DNA from: Ophioderma brevispina
Lineage: Eukaryota; Echinodermata; Ophiuroidea; Amphilepidida; Ophiodermatidae
Direction: 5' to 3'
DNA length: 64,000 nt
NCBI GenBank assembly: GCA_023653785.1
Contig: JAMKCH010088115.1
Location: 93,955-157,954, forward strand
Made by a program: the position numbers and the translations under genes. Below are positions 37,170 to 47,785 of this stretch, piece after piece (position 1 is the stretch's first letter; each line of letters opens with the position of its first letter). The notes under the pieces were generated by a model. That model saw only the letters and a program-made list of their open reading frames with translations. It ran no database searches and was not told where the DNA came from.

Positions 37170-37502
37170 TTAAAGGTAGATCACCTGATCATGGTCTGAG
37201 TTTTCATATGTAGTTTTCTGCCTCACACAGAAGCACGGCACCAAAAACATCTGATTAAAAATTTTGAGCAAAATCAGTCCAGTAGAAGCAAAAAATGTAT
37301 TTAAATTTGCCCATAGGGCAATGTGTGTTAATTAATGTGATTGACCACGTTTGACATTTGAAGACATTGTTCATAACGTCAAAAGGAAACATTTCACGGG
37401 CCTTAAATTTCACTGGGGTAAAGAGAAAAATAAGAACTTTCTTATGGTACTAAAATCTCAATTTTGATGGAATAAGTGGGGGATGAGGTCACCCACCTTT
37501 AA
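37170..37502 (-). mobile_element. TTAA-type MITE, diverged subfamily (333 bp)
   Basis: TTAA at both ends. The left end is TTAAAGGTAGATCACCT; the right end on the other strand is TTAAAGGTGGGTGACCTC. Interior parts match the neighbouring copies, such as TAAAGAGAAAAATAAGAACTTT against TAAATGAGAAAAATAGTAGCTTT. It is a relative rather than a close copy. Confidence 0.75.
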
Positions 37503-37642
37503 GTAGCTTAAAAATCCAATATCCCTTGTTGCATTGCTCCACTGACCAACCTATGTTGATTGTTGAAACCCTACCAATTTGCATCATTATCATGCTTTGA
37601 GGTGTCCGATACGCGATAATATCGGATCCTACGCATGATAAT

Positions 37643-37784
37643 GATAAAATTGGATAATTTGCGCCCAATATTTATTGGTCTCGCTATGAGTTTTAAAATA
37701 TTGGACTCGACTGCGTCTCGCCCAATATTTTTGCAACTCATAGCTCGACCAATAAATTTGGGCTGAATCAATCCAATTTTATTA
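37643..37784. mobile_element. 142 bp foldback element
   Basis: The two arms of about 62 bp pair almost end to end. GCCCAATATTTATTGGTCTC pairs with the inverted GAGCTCGACC..., and near the tip AAAATATTGG pairs with CCAATATTTT. The loop contains ACTCGACTGCGTCTCG. There is no coding capacity. Structure suggests a foldback MITE; transcribed, it would be a long hairpin. Confidence 0.8.
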
Positions 37785-38204
37785 CACAATCGTCACAGTG
37801 ATGCCTTTAATTTTGAGATGAGGGGAAGGCAAATCAATTGGAATTTTCCCCTCATCTCTGTGCAGATGTACTGTGTATAGGGATATTTCTACAAAGTTAA
37901 TATTTAATGCTTTCATAGCACAAGTTTGTTTTTGTGCTAACCTGGATGACAGTTGTATCTGATCTGATGATGACGGCAAGTTGCGTCTTTTGGCTTAATC
38001 CTTTCTTCTTCTTCTTCCGCTTTTTTTTTTTTACAGAACTAGTCTTGCTATATTGATTTCTCATTTTGGTTGCTAACTTATTATTTGTATAAAATAATAA
38101 AAATATTAATCTCAACCAAAATACTTATCATATATATAACATTTTTTTCCAGTAAGATTTAAAAAAAACTTAAGCCCTCCAGTAGTTTTTGGATCAATAT
38201 TATT

Positions 38205-38558
38205 TTAAAGGTCCATGGTCCGATCGCTAATAGCCTCATCCCCAGGGACCCCATATTTTACCGGGGAAGTGGTCAAAATTTTGGTATCAGAAGAAAGCTG
38301 TTATTTTTCTCATTTACCCTGTGAAATCTTAGGGATAGAGGATGTTTGGTTTGGATGTTATGAGCGAAAATATGCCCCATTTTGGTTGACCAATATTAAT
38401 TTTATAAAGTCTATGGGGATTACAAACTCATGTTTTTAGCTCTCACTTCAAAACGGGTTGAAATATCGGTGCGAAACTTTACAGATGGGGTTTTTGGGTA
38501 AAGGCCATTCTATTAAGATGAAAAATTCATAGGCTTAAATCGGGTCATCCCCCTTTAA
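38205..38558 (+). mobile_element. TTAA-type MITE, copy B (354 bp)
   Basis: TTAA at both ends. It is an inverted near-copy of 36596-36950, one base different in length, with about 85-90% identity by eye. Same termini and no coding capacity; the open frame across it is shared repeat sequence. Confidence 0.85.
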
Positions 38559-41099
38559 CTTTGACAAAAAAGCAAAGAATAAATAAGAATAAACAAACTT
38601 GCTGCCAAAGTAAGAGTAACCATATGCTTGCCAACAAAAGCTTCTTCTGCAAGCCAAAAACTAAATAATTTTCAGTAACATTCACAACTCCATAAATTTC
38701 CAAGATGTCCCCTTTTGAGAAGACGTGGTTGAACACCTTCAAGCTGACTATGTGTGCAGTGGATATACCCTTGTGGGAGTCTTGGGAACCAATGCAAGAC
38801 ATGCTAAGAATCCAACTACTATGATCATATCAAAGGAAGATTGGCAACATAACATCATGTTGTTGGACTGTGCAAAGACAGACTATTAAAGGCATACTCC
38901 CAGTTTTCATCATCTCTCTCCTCGTGCTGTTCCTGGTTAATTTATTTCGAATCGGCACAAACATGCTTATTTTTGCTGATTAGCAAGAATAAAATTGAGT
39001 GAGTTGGCAGATGCTGTTTCTTGCCTACTGAGGTCAAAGTTCCATATTAATAAAAAAAAATATTAGAAATGTGCATTCTTACTGTGTCAAAAACAACGCA
39101 CTACCGCAGCAACATATCAGAGCCCATACAATTTGGATGCCATATTGAAAATGTGTAAAAAATATTGAGGCTGATCTTTCGACGGTAAACTTTCTGAACA
39201 AACCACATGTCTAACCATGTTCTTGAATGTCTAAGGATCATTTTATATCCAAGGGTCACCTGGTGAAATAAAAAATAAAGTGCATTTCAAAACTAAGTTT
39301 TATGTAGTAATGAGCTTGAGCGGTAACGTTTACCCATCCACCAGAGAGCTCGTCGTATCAAGATGTCTGTTGGTACTCTAGCCTTTTATTTATCTATCTC
39401 TATGGTCAACATGCTCACCCACTGAGGACACAGTCCAGTGAGTCATGCATGTATATGCATTGAAATGAACTGACTTTGGTGTTCTGGGTATTGTATATCA
39501 TCCTAGAAAACTAGAGGGGTGTATTTTCTAAAAACACTGGTGAATTGAATTGACTAAACTTTGCCATGGGAGTTGGGACTTTGGCAAAAAAAATAGTTTG
39601 TCTTAGCTTCCCTCGCGCAGCTTTTAAAATTAGATTTAGCTCATAGCTCTATGTGGTGATGTTTACCCTTTCTTTTACATTTTAAAGATTTTTTTTTATT
39701 TAGGTGATGCTCAGTACATTTTCTTGACACAAGGTGTCTCAAAATTTTGGAAGCAATGGAACCATACAAATAAAAAAGAAAAAATGGAACTTTATGGACT
39801 CTGTAATGTGTTTTTTTTTCATTGTATGAAGTTTGTTTCATGCCTTGAAAACAAATCAGGTGTACATTGGAGTGGCACATATTATTTTTTTTTTCTAAAA
39901 ACACCATGGTGCAAATAAACAAAAATATATTGCATAGGTCATCATAGCTTATTTTGTAAAAAAAGAAAAAAAAAGCATAGCACATAGATATAGTGATAAG
40001 CATTAATGGGGCTACACGACAGGTACAAGTGCTATACTCATTTGTACCACTACATTTTTAAGGCCAAAAAAATGTGACAAAATAAACAAATATGAGATAT
40101 TAGCACCTCATTTGCACCTTTCACACAAAGAAATCCTACATGACAAAGCTGAATATGCTACTAGAAATCATGTTTTTTGCATGTATATAATACTTGTCGA
40201 CATACTAATCACCATGTGAAAAACTCAAATGAAAAGTGTTAAGCTCAAATCGAAAATTGTATATACTGTTATAGTATATATCACGGTTTACTACATCAAA
40301 ACAAAAAATCTGATTAATTTCAAACTTTGGAATTAGGTAGTATAGGTGACTATCATCAATTTGAGTGACTTATATTTCAAAATCTCAGTCTGCCTTTAAA
40401 ACAGAAAGGCTGTCAATCTCAAAGTGCCCCTTTCAAAGTATCAACATGTCTTTCATGCATTCTGTGTAATCTGTAAGATTGTTCTCCACGTGGCTTAATT
40501 CCACCATTTAATCATTTCAATTGGATTTGCGGTTTTGATGTTATGAATGGTTTTATGTAACTACCCATGCTATATTCCAGTACGAAGTACTTGGTTTCCA
40601 AAAGTAATACAAATGTACTTTCTTTACTCCAGCAACAAGGGATTCTAAAGAAACTAGCACATTTAATGTGAATATATTTTATTGTTACTAAAAATCTCAG
40701 CATTGTGATGAAGGCATATAGTTGAGTTGAGCAAGTACATGCCAATCTTTGCATGTCATAACCAACATGGTATTTCATAACATAGGTTACACTCGGTTGT
40801 TGACTTTCAAAAGCTAAAAAAAGACAAAGTTCTTAAGAAAATTTTGATATGGTCTGGATGGAAAGTTATATACCTATACTCTCAATAAACGTATCTCTCT
40901 GATAGAGCAATCTTTCATTGCTTTTAAACTTTTGAGATATATAAAGACAAAAGGAATAAATCTAGTTCTTGAAACTGAAATAAAAACAGTGTTTCATTTC
41001 ATACACACCCAGGAATAAGTCTGCTTGCAAATACTTTTCAAACTACTCACAATAAACATCAAAATAGAGTCATTAAAACAACACACACCTTTCCATGAT
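38559..41099. other. non-coding sequence, nothing recognised
   Basis: AT-rich. The 120-codon minus frame at 39641-40003 is T/K-rich with no family resemblance. Confidence 0.5.
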
Positions 41100-41300
41100 C
41101 ACCATGCTCTTGTGGGCTGGCACAGCAGAACCGGGCACAAAAAAAGCAACGATGGCGGCAGGCGCACCCCGCTATCACAACAGTGACGTTCCACACCCCC
41201 TGGTGTCTAACGAACCTACCGTCTTGGTCTGATTTGGCAAATTGCCTGGTATCGCACCTTGGCTTACTCAGCTGACCGCTGCTGTTAGGACTGGGGTAGT
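41100..41300. promoter_or_regulatory. GC-richer patch, possible regulatory DNA
   Basis: The sequence around CAACGATGGCGGCAGGCGCACCCCGC is clearly GC-richer than its flanks. No exon with paired splice sites was convincing. Regulatory role is only a guess. Confidence 0.2.
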
Positions 41301-41730
41301 CTCCTTCAAATCTGATTTTTATCTCCCTATCAACTTTTGTAGTGCAGGCCAGCCTATTTATGTTAGTGACTTAGATAAATCATTTTTATCAATACGGACA
41401 CTTTGTAATATTGTAGGGGTGTCCATTAACAGAATGGTGTTCTGAGAAAAAGAATACTGGTAATTAACCCCATGGTTAGTTTTATGGATATGCCAAGATT
41501 CTGGCTACTGCACTTACTTACTTCCTTAAAACTTGGTGTCAATACATTTAACTTAAGAGCCACAACTAATCTAACCCTAACTGCCAAAAGAAACCTGCAT
41601 ATCTGCAAAACACTAATTTTAAGAACCTAAAATCCTTATCCTAATTCCAAAAATTTTCATCTAGCTCTTGAACAATGCTGCAATGTAAATCCTAATCCTA
41701 AAATCAAAATAAAAAAACCCTAAAATCAAA

Positions 41731-41964
41731 CAGCCCTTTTATGGCAAAAGGGCTTAACTCTAGTTTCACCTTTTTGGCTACAAGGGTTGTCCTGCTGCAA
41801 AACACTGCATTATGGGATACATAGTTTTGTAAAAAGATTTTTAGCATTACTTAGGCTCAACAGTTAAAAAGAAAATGTATCCCATAATTCATTGGTTTTG
41901 CAGGTGGCCCTTCCACAAGGCAAAAGGGCGTACTCAAGTGACGCCTGTTGCCATAAAAGGGCCG
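41731..41964. mobile_element. long-arm palindromic MITE (234 bp)
   Basis: It opens CAGCCCTTTTATGGCAAAAG and closes with the inverted match TTGCCATAAAAGGGCCG. The two arms stay alignable for about 100 bp each, including CTGCAAAAC and ATTATGGGATACAT in inverted positions, leaving a short central spacer. No coding capacity. No clear target duplication. Confidence 0.8.
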
Positions 41965-42269
41965 AAAACCAAAAGAATCCTATTAACCTGTTATTCTCAT
42001 CCTAGATCCGATCCCAATATTCCTGACCCATTCCTGTACTACCCTAATTCATTAACCTTAACTGCTAGCACATATACATTAATCTGTAATCTTACCCTAC
42101 ACAAACTCAAACAACCTTAGCTCTATAATTACTATCAGTAATCCACTCAAATGTTATAGTTTCGGACAATTGACCACAACCCAGGCTACTACATGCGGAA
42201 GACTTCGGCAAAGCCTACTACCCACATCCCGTTGAGAATGTTACACAAACAGACAATTGCAAGTGCATC

Positions 42270-42540
42270 CTAGTAATTAGAATCAAAACAGCGAGGGCGA
42301 CAGGAGTCGTCACACAGCAGGAGGGGGGCAAAATATGTTGGTAGAGAAAAGGTGTGGGATGTCCGTGGGAGCTTCACACTTCTAGCATGTAACCTTTCAA
42401 TAGCTGTGTAGCCATGGGCCAAAATGGTCTGACCAATCAGTTTGTCTAGGCCTGTAAGGTCAGAACTGGGGTCAGAACACCCTCCTGTAGATTCTGAGTG
42501 TGATCCAATTCCGTTCCTCGTGTGAGGGATGGACATCAGT
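42270..42540 (-). other. unassigned open frame, 88 codons
   Basis: A minus-strand frame whose product includes GLDKLIGQTILAHGY and RSVKLPRTSHTFS. The composition looks more protein-like than most frames in the window, but I recognise no family and see no good splice pair. It may be a repeat fragment. Confidence 0.15.
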
Positions 42541-42813
42541 GTGTTAATTACTGTGCCAAATTATCCTGGAATGTTTATATTCATTAAAATTCTGATTGTC
42601 AGTAGCCTCCTATGCTGCTGAAAATTCAACTCACAATCAAAGAAATTTATTATTGTATTTTTTTTCAGAGTAAGTTTTCAGGTGTGAGGTATGGATATCA
42701 GTAACTTGCTTTACCATTCATTTTCACACATTTTTATTGCAATTTAACATTGCTTAATAATTTGAACACAGATATGTCAATTCTTAACAATTAACATCAA
42801 CATCAAATTCCCA

Positions 42814-43160
42814 TTAAGGCAATTATCAGGTGTACCTAAAAAATTGAAAGCCTGCATGGTTTTTGCACTATAATGTAAAGCTTTCCTTCAAAATTATCCC
42901 CAACTAAAAGCATTTAGCTGATAATTACTTCTTTGGTATATAAAAATTGTGAAATTCTCTAATTATGTATCGGAACAAAAACAAAATTCACAAATGTGTT
43001 TTATATTGAAATATAAGCAAACCAAAATCACCTTTTGTTTACTTGTAAGACATTTCTGTGACCAAATACAAGGAAAGAAATATATTCTATATTTAAACCA
43101 ATACATACGATGCTATATATATGGATGCCCTGAAATTGTTCAATCTTTGTTCACCTTTAA
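42814..43160 (+). mobile_element. TTAA-type MITE, diverged copy (347 bp)
   Basis: TTAA at both ends (42814-42817 and 43157-43160). The right terminus on the other strand reads TTAAAGGTGAAC. The interior aligns in the same orientation with 29321-29673: TTCTTTGGTA, TTTTATATTGAAAT, ATCACCTTTTGTTT and ATATGGATGCCCT occur in the same order. Left terminus is degraded. Confidence 0.7.
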
Positions 43161-43800
43161 AAGAAAACAATCACATAAGCATGAAAAATTAAAACAAAGT
43201 GTTCCCATATTTTGTCTTACATGCCTCCTAGTATCATCTATGAGTAAAAATGCATGTTTAATTATCACCTCTAATTTTTTTAAGGAAACCTTTTCTGGGT
43301 AATATTTGTATACACATAAGAGTAAAAAAAAAGGCAAGTTTTCTGACCACAGCTTTACTTAGCTCGCTATATACAGACCTCCTACGTCTTTAATCAACAC
43401 CAGAAGCTAGAATTCTAGATCTCCAGCATCTATAACCAACACCTACAGAACTATACATTTTCACAAGAAATTACTTGTTAATGACAAACCTTTAAATCAG
43501 ACAAAGAATGACATTGTTGCAACTTCAAATATGTTGTGTAATCCTTAATCTGTTTCAAATATGTTGTGCAATCCTTTATCACAGAAAGGGTGGATGGTAA
43601 AATGTGATGGAAGATAAAATGTGTTGAAATATTTCTTGAGCGCTTCAAAAAACCAGCCATAATCAATTTCACTGTGACACTGGGCATGAATCAATGAAAC
43701 TATTTTATTTTTTTGGTTTAATGACCCTGTACTTCCATGATCATTATTTTCTCCATGTATAGTTTATCTCACACATTATGTCCGAGCATATACAGGCCTA
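43161..43800. other. non-coding sequence, nothing recognised
   Basis: AT-rich. There is a short local duplication at about 43525-43575 (TTCAAATATGTTGTG twice). Confidence 0.5.
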
Positions 43801-44080
43801 CATCAGAAGGTGTATTGAGTCAATCCCACAATGCACCAGTTTTCGGAAATTTCACTTCCGGTCATGTAATCTTCTCAACACATAAAAACCCCAAATTAAA
43901 ACTAATTTTAACCCACAAAGCATTATAGTACTTAGGGGATTTTTAGCATGATCATGAAATGACTTGTGGTTCTTAAACTTCTTGAACACTTTATCCCTAA
44001 GAACTGACATGTATTTAATACAGTACAGTATAGGCACACTGCAATGCATTATGGGATTGGTTCAAAACACCCTCTGGTCC
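43801..44080. mobile_element. MITE, CCCATAATGCA family, copy 2 (280 bp)
   Basis: TA flanks both sides (43799-43800 and 44081-44082). The left end AGAAGGTGTATTGAGTCAATC continues CCACAATGCA; the right end on the other strand reads AGAGGGTGTTTTGAACCAATC continuing CCATAATGCA, an inverted repeat of about 30 bp. It shares its interior with 5519-5816. Non-coding. Confidence 0.8.
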
Positions 44081-44791
44081 TACCTTATGACGATACATCA
44101 GCTGGGCCATAGCACACAGCAGAGCCTTGCTATATGTTTTCTATCTCTATCTTCTCAGAGCTCCCGTGACGCAGAGAGAGATGTGCCCACAAAAAGGTTA
44201 GAATATTTCTAATGACTTGACTTGCATGGTTGCAATTAAATGGCAATGTATGCAAACAAGATGCTCCCCCACAAAGGTGGAACAATAACAGGGAGGAAGA
44301 ATAGGCAAGCAACAAGGTCTATTACTGATATTTTTAACCTTTTATGTACTTTGATTTTTTTGATAGGCTTCCTGTGTTTTTGTCCTTAAGGGAAAAAAGT
44401 CCATCAAGTTCAGTGTCACACAGCTTATGGATGTGCCAATGCATTATGTATTAGAGAGATAACCAACTGAGAAGTGAGTGAAATACTACAAACATCATTA
44501 TTTCCTATGCAGGTGAGCCCTGCTAAATTCTCAAGTTTGGTGTAGGGATGTGCCTAGATGAGAGTCAGGAAGACAGGACCCATCAGCTCCCATCTACACC
44601 AAGTTTCACTGGAAATGGGGTACTCATATACTGCACCAGAGAGATAGATTTTTTTTTTTTTGAGTCAAAATTTTAACACATTAAGGTTTTTTCTTCAAAA
44701 TTTCAATCATTTTAGCAAATAATAAGGGAGATTGTTGCGTCTAAATTTAGGTGATTGGAATTTTCCATTTTTTTAAATTCTGGGAAATGTA

Positions 44792-45169
44792 ACCATCTCC
44801 ACAACAAAATTGGCATGAAAGGAGGGTCATCCGTGTACTATACTCCATTTTCCTACCTCTGTGCAGTGACATCAGCGCGAGATTTGATGGTCGGACCAGT
44901 AACTCGCTCGCGCTGTCTTAAAGTGTCTGCCTTTTTACACGCACGCACAAAGACGGCATATTTTGACGCATGCGTAAAAGACCATCTCCACAACAAAACT
45001 GGCATGAAAGGAGGGTCATCCGTGTACTATACTCCATTTTCCTACCTCCGTGCAGTGACATCAGCGCGAGATTTCGTCGTCTGACCAGTAACTCGCTCGC
45101 ACTTTCTTAAAGCGTCTGCCTTTTTACACACGCGCACAAAGACGGCATATTTTGACGCATGCGTAAAAG
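44792..45169. repeat. tandem duplication, 189 bp unit, two copies
   Basis: ACCATCTCCACAACAAAA starts at 44792 and again at 44981. The two 189 bp units are about 95% identical and each ends CGCATGCGTAAAAG. The unit is CpG-richer than its flanks. As 189 is divisible by three, a repeated peptide (KTGMKGGSSVYYTPFSYL) can be read on the plus strand; nothing else supports coding. Confidence 0.9.
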
Positions 45170-47348
45170 CCACGTCAAGGTTATGCCATCACTGCACCGA
45201 GGTAGAGAAATGGACTATAGAAGGCTGAAATGAGACCCAATTGACAGAACATCCCAGTTGTGTTGAGTACCTTCCTCAGAGGGTGGAGGAAGTTAAAAAA
45301 ACAAGATTTCTCCCATCTACATAGTTTGGATATAAATAGAATTTTGTTAAAGTTAAGATAAATCAGACAAGTTTGTCAGTGTTTAGACTTTAAACACCAA
45401 TTCTTGTCTAAAAGTACATTCATTTAAAAGCCCAACCCACGCTGGTCGCACCATGCTCACAACCTGATCCATGCTAAAATTCACACCACATAGGGCCTTT
45501 ATTTTTAAATGTTTCGTGGTCAGAACACGGTGCATGGGTTTCATGTGTTCAATATTCAAATCAGCTGCTACACTAGTGGGGGTACAAATTTGTTAAACAA
45601 GCCGACAGGAGCACTGATGTATTTAAGAGCTTCAACTATTTATAATCAAAATAAAAGCGTTCATTTTATAAATAATCCATCAAAATGGGATATTTACTTA
45701 TTGCACAAAGGTCAAATATTGAAATCTCGATAGCCAGGAAAATGATTCTTGCCTTGAATTGCCACTTTAGCCTTGAAACTATGTTTTGAGAAAACACCAA
45801 AATAATTCAATATTGACAACATGGTAACTTGTGTGGACATCATGTCAAACTCTTAAAATATTAATCGCGCTATTCTGTGTTTGTTGCAAAAAAAGTTCAA
45901 TAGACACCAGGTGGGTGATAGGTGATAGGTAAGGACTACTTTCAGACTTGCAGAATACAAGTTTTATTTCTTTTGCCCTTTTGTCGTCTTGTAAAGGGGA
46001 CAAAAAAACTAAAAAGAACCTCTGGATGCCTTAACCCCTAATGACTTCATTTGTATTTCGGTTTTTTGCTTAGATATACAAGATCCATTTTGCGAGGGGT
46101 TTCAGATGAATCGGGGAAGGAAAATCATGAGGATGGGATGCGATTGTCATTAATGATAAATATGCAAATAAGGTCAAATGGTAGAGTTCTGGATGTTTTA
46201 TTGCCGTACCAAATATGAGTTAATCAGTCAACCTGTTACAAGTGTTCAGGCCTAATAGTGAGTTACATTGAAAAAACACACACACACAATATTACAACCA
46301 TATACCCCTATGTGGGGGCCGAAGGGGCAGTTAAGTTTTTCTACTAAAGCTTTAGTGAAGCTTACTTAGTTTTCTATTCAAGTCAGAAGAAGAGAAACTG
46401 CTGGAAAGGTCTTACAACATGCATAGTTTAAAATAATTTAAAGATTGTTTGAATACACTAACAAAAATAATAAAGTATGTCTCAAAATTAAGAATTCATT
46501 CATTTCTTTATCAGTAAGGCCCTATAGATGTCTCCTTTCAAATGTGCAAAAGCAAAGAAATATTAAACAAAGTGAACCCTTCAGCTGAAAAAAGAAGTCA
46601 AAATTTGTCCTAACATGGGTACACTGCCTCTTTAACCCACCCTAAAGGTTCCTCTGCTCTTGAGACATGTATGGCTTGAAACAACATGACTCATTTTCTG
46701 ATGCAAAACCCTTGCATTTTGCAAAATCAGAAAACCAAACACATCAGGTTCTCAGCCATATTTTGCTTTCAGCCATATTAAAGGCCTAAATGTTACAAAA
46801 AATCTGTTTCTGAAGCCTTTGGGCAAGAAAAATAACTTTTTCCCAACCTTTGACAGAAAAGGCCACAATCTGTGGGGATATAGCCTGATTTGACAGTGTG
46901 ATAAAGTGTACTGTATTCAGAGTAATCAGCAGGAAAGTTGTGTCTGCTTTATAGTGGCATTGTCCTCCTTTGTGGGAGGGCTAAATGCATGGTGGCCTAT
47001 TCTTGTCGTAGGATGCAGAAAACAATCACAACGCTTGTCTTTTATGTTACCGATTTGCTTTGCCATTGTGTGCCGTTTAAACTTGTTCCTCCTCTAATAA
47101 GGCATTGGAATAAAGAGTAGGAATTTGGCATTCATGAGGTAAACACCTGGGTTAGTGAAATTACGGCGTAAAAAGTCACGTTTGGTATGCGCCATGTGGT
47201 CAGATCCAAGTCTAGGGCGTCGACACAACCATTCGGGGTTTTCTGTCGCTTTACCGTTGCTTTTGGGTGTTTGAGGTGATTAATAAAGAGGAAACAACAG
47301 TTCAACAGTACCTTGTGATTTAAATCAATTTCCTTTTTTACTTCTCTG

Positions 47349-47773
47349 GTAAAGGGCTCTATCCGATTTTGCTGAATAGCCTCGTCCCAGACCCCAGATT
47401 TTAGCTGGCAACGTGGTTCAACGTAGTTGGTATCTGAAGGAAAGCTACTATTTTCTCACTAATTTCAACGCCCTGTGAAAATTCTTAGGGACTAAATGTT
47501 TGAGTTACTCGAGGTCATCATAGCTGTGTGATGATGTCCATAAATAAATTTAAAACAAGAAAATTATAGCACACAAAAATTAGTGCGCCATTTTGTTCGA
47601 CCAATATTCATTTTAAGAGTATTCTGTGGGGCTTATAAATTATGTTTTGCTCTTACATACAAAACGGAATTGTTGCAATATTGCCACGAATCTTAAAGAT
47701 GAGGTTTGGAGTGAAGGCGATTTATTCAAGATCAAAACTTTACATACTTTAATCTGGGCCATCCCCCTCTTAA
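47349..47773 (+). mobile_element. TTAA-type MITE in copy I (noisy, 425 bp)
   Basis: Same family and orientation as 38205-38558: a CCGATTTTGCTGAATAGCCTCGTCCC opening (compare CCGATCGCTAATAGCCTC), a TTCGACCAATATTCATTTTA middle and a GGGCCATCCCCCT end. It is longer than other copies because of extra bases and carries degraded TTAA ends. Confidence 0.75.
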
Positions 47774-47785
47774 TGCTTTTTGTTA

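Larger units (their letters stand above)
44792..47785 (+). repeat. segmental duplication, copy I
   Basis: This block of about 3 kb reappears, with many small indels, at about 47790-50660. Markers in the same order include GACAGAACATCCCA (45245 and 48204), AAAAAACACACACA (46272 and 49215) and the TTAA-type MITE. No genes inside. The first 2 kb look well-formed; the last several hundred bases show the same indel noise as copies II and III. Confidence 0.85.

Noticed and set aside
44755..45084. Plus-strand frame with duplicated KTGMKGGSSVYYTPF
   Set aside because: Explained by the 189 bp tandem unit keeping the frame. Other copies of the unit are frameshifted.
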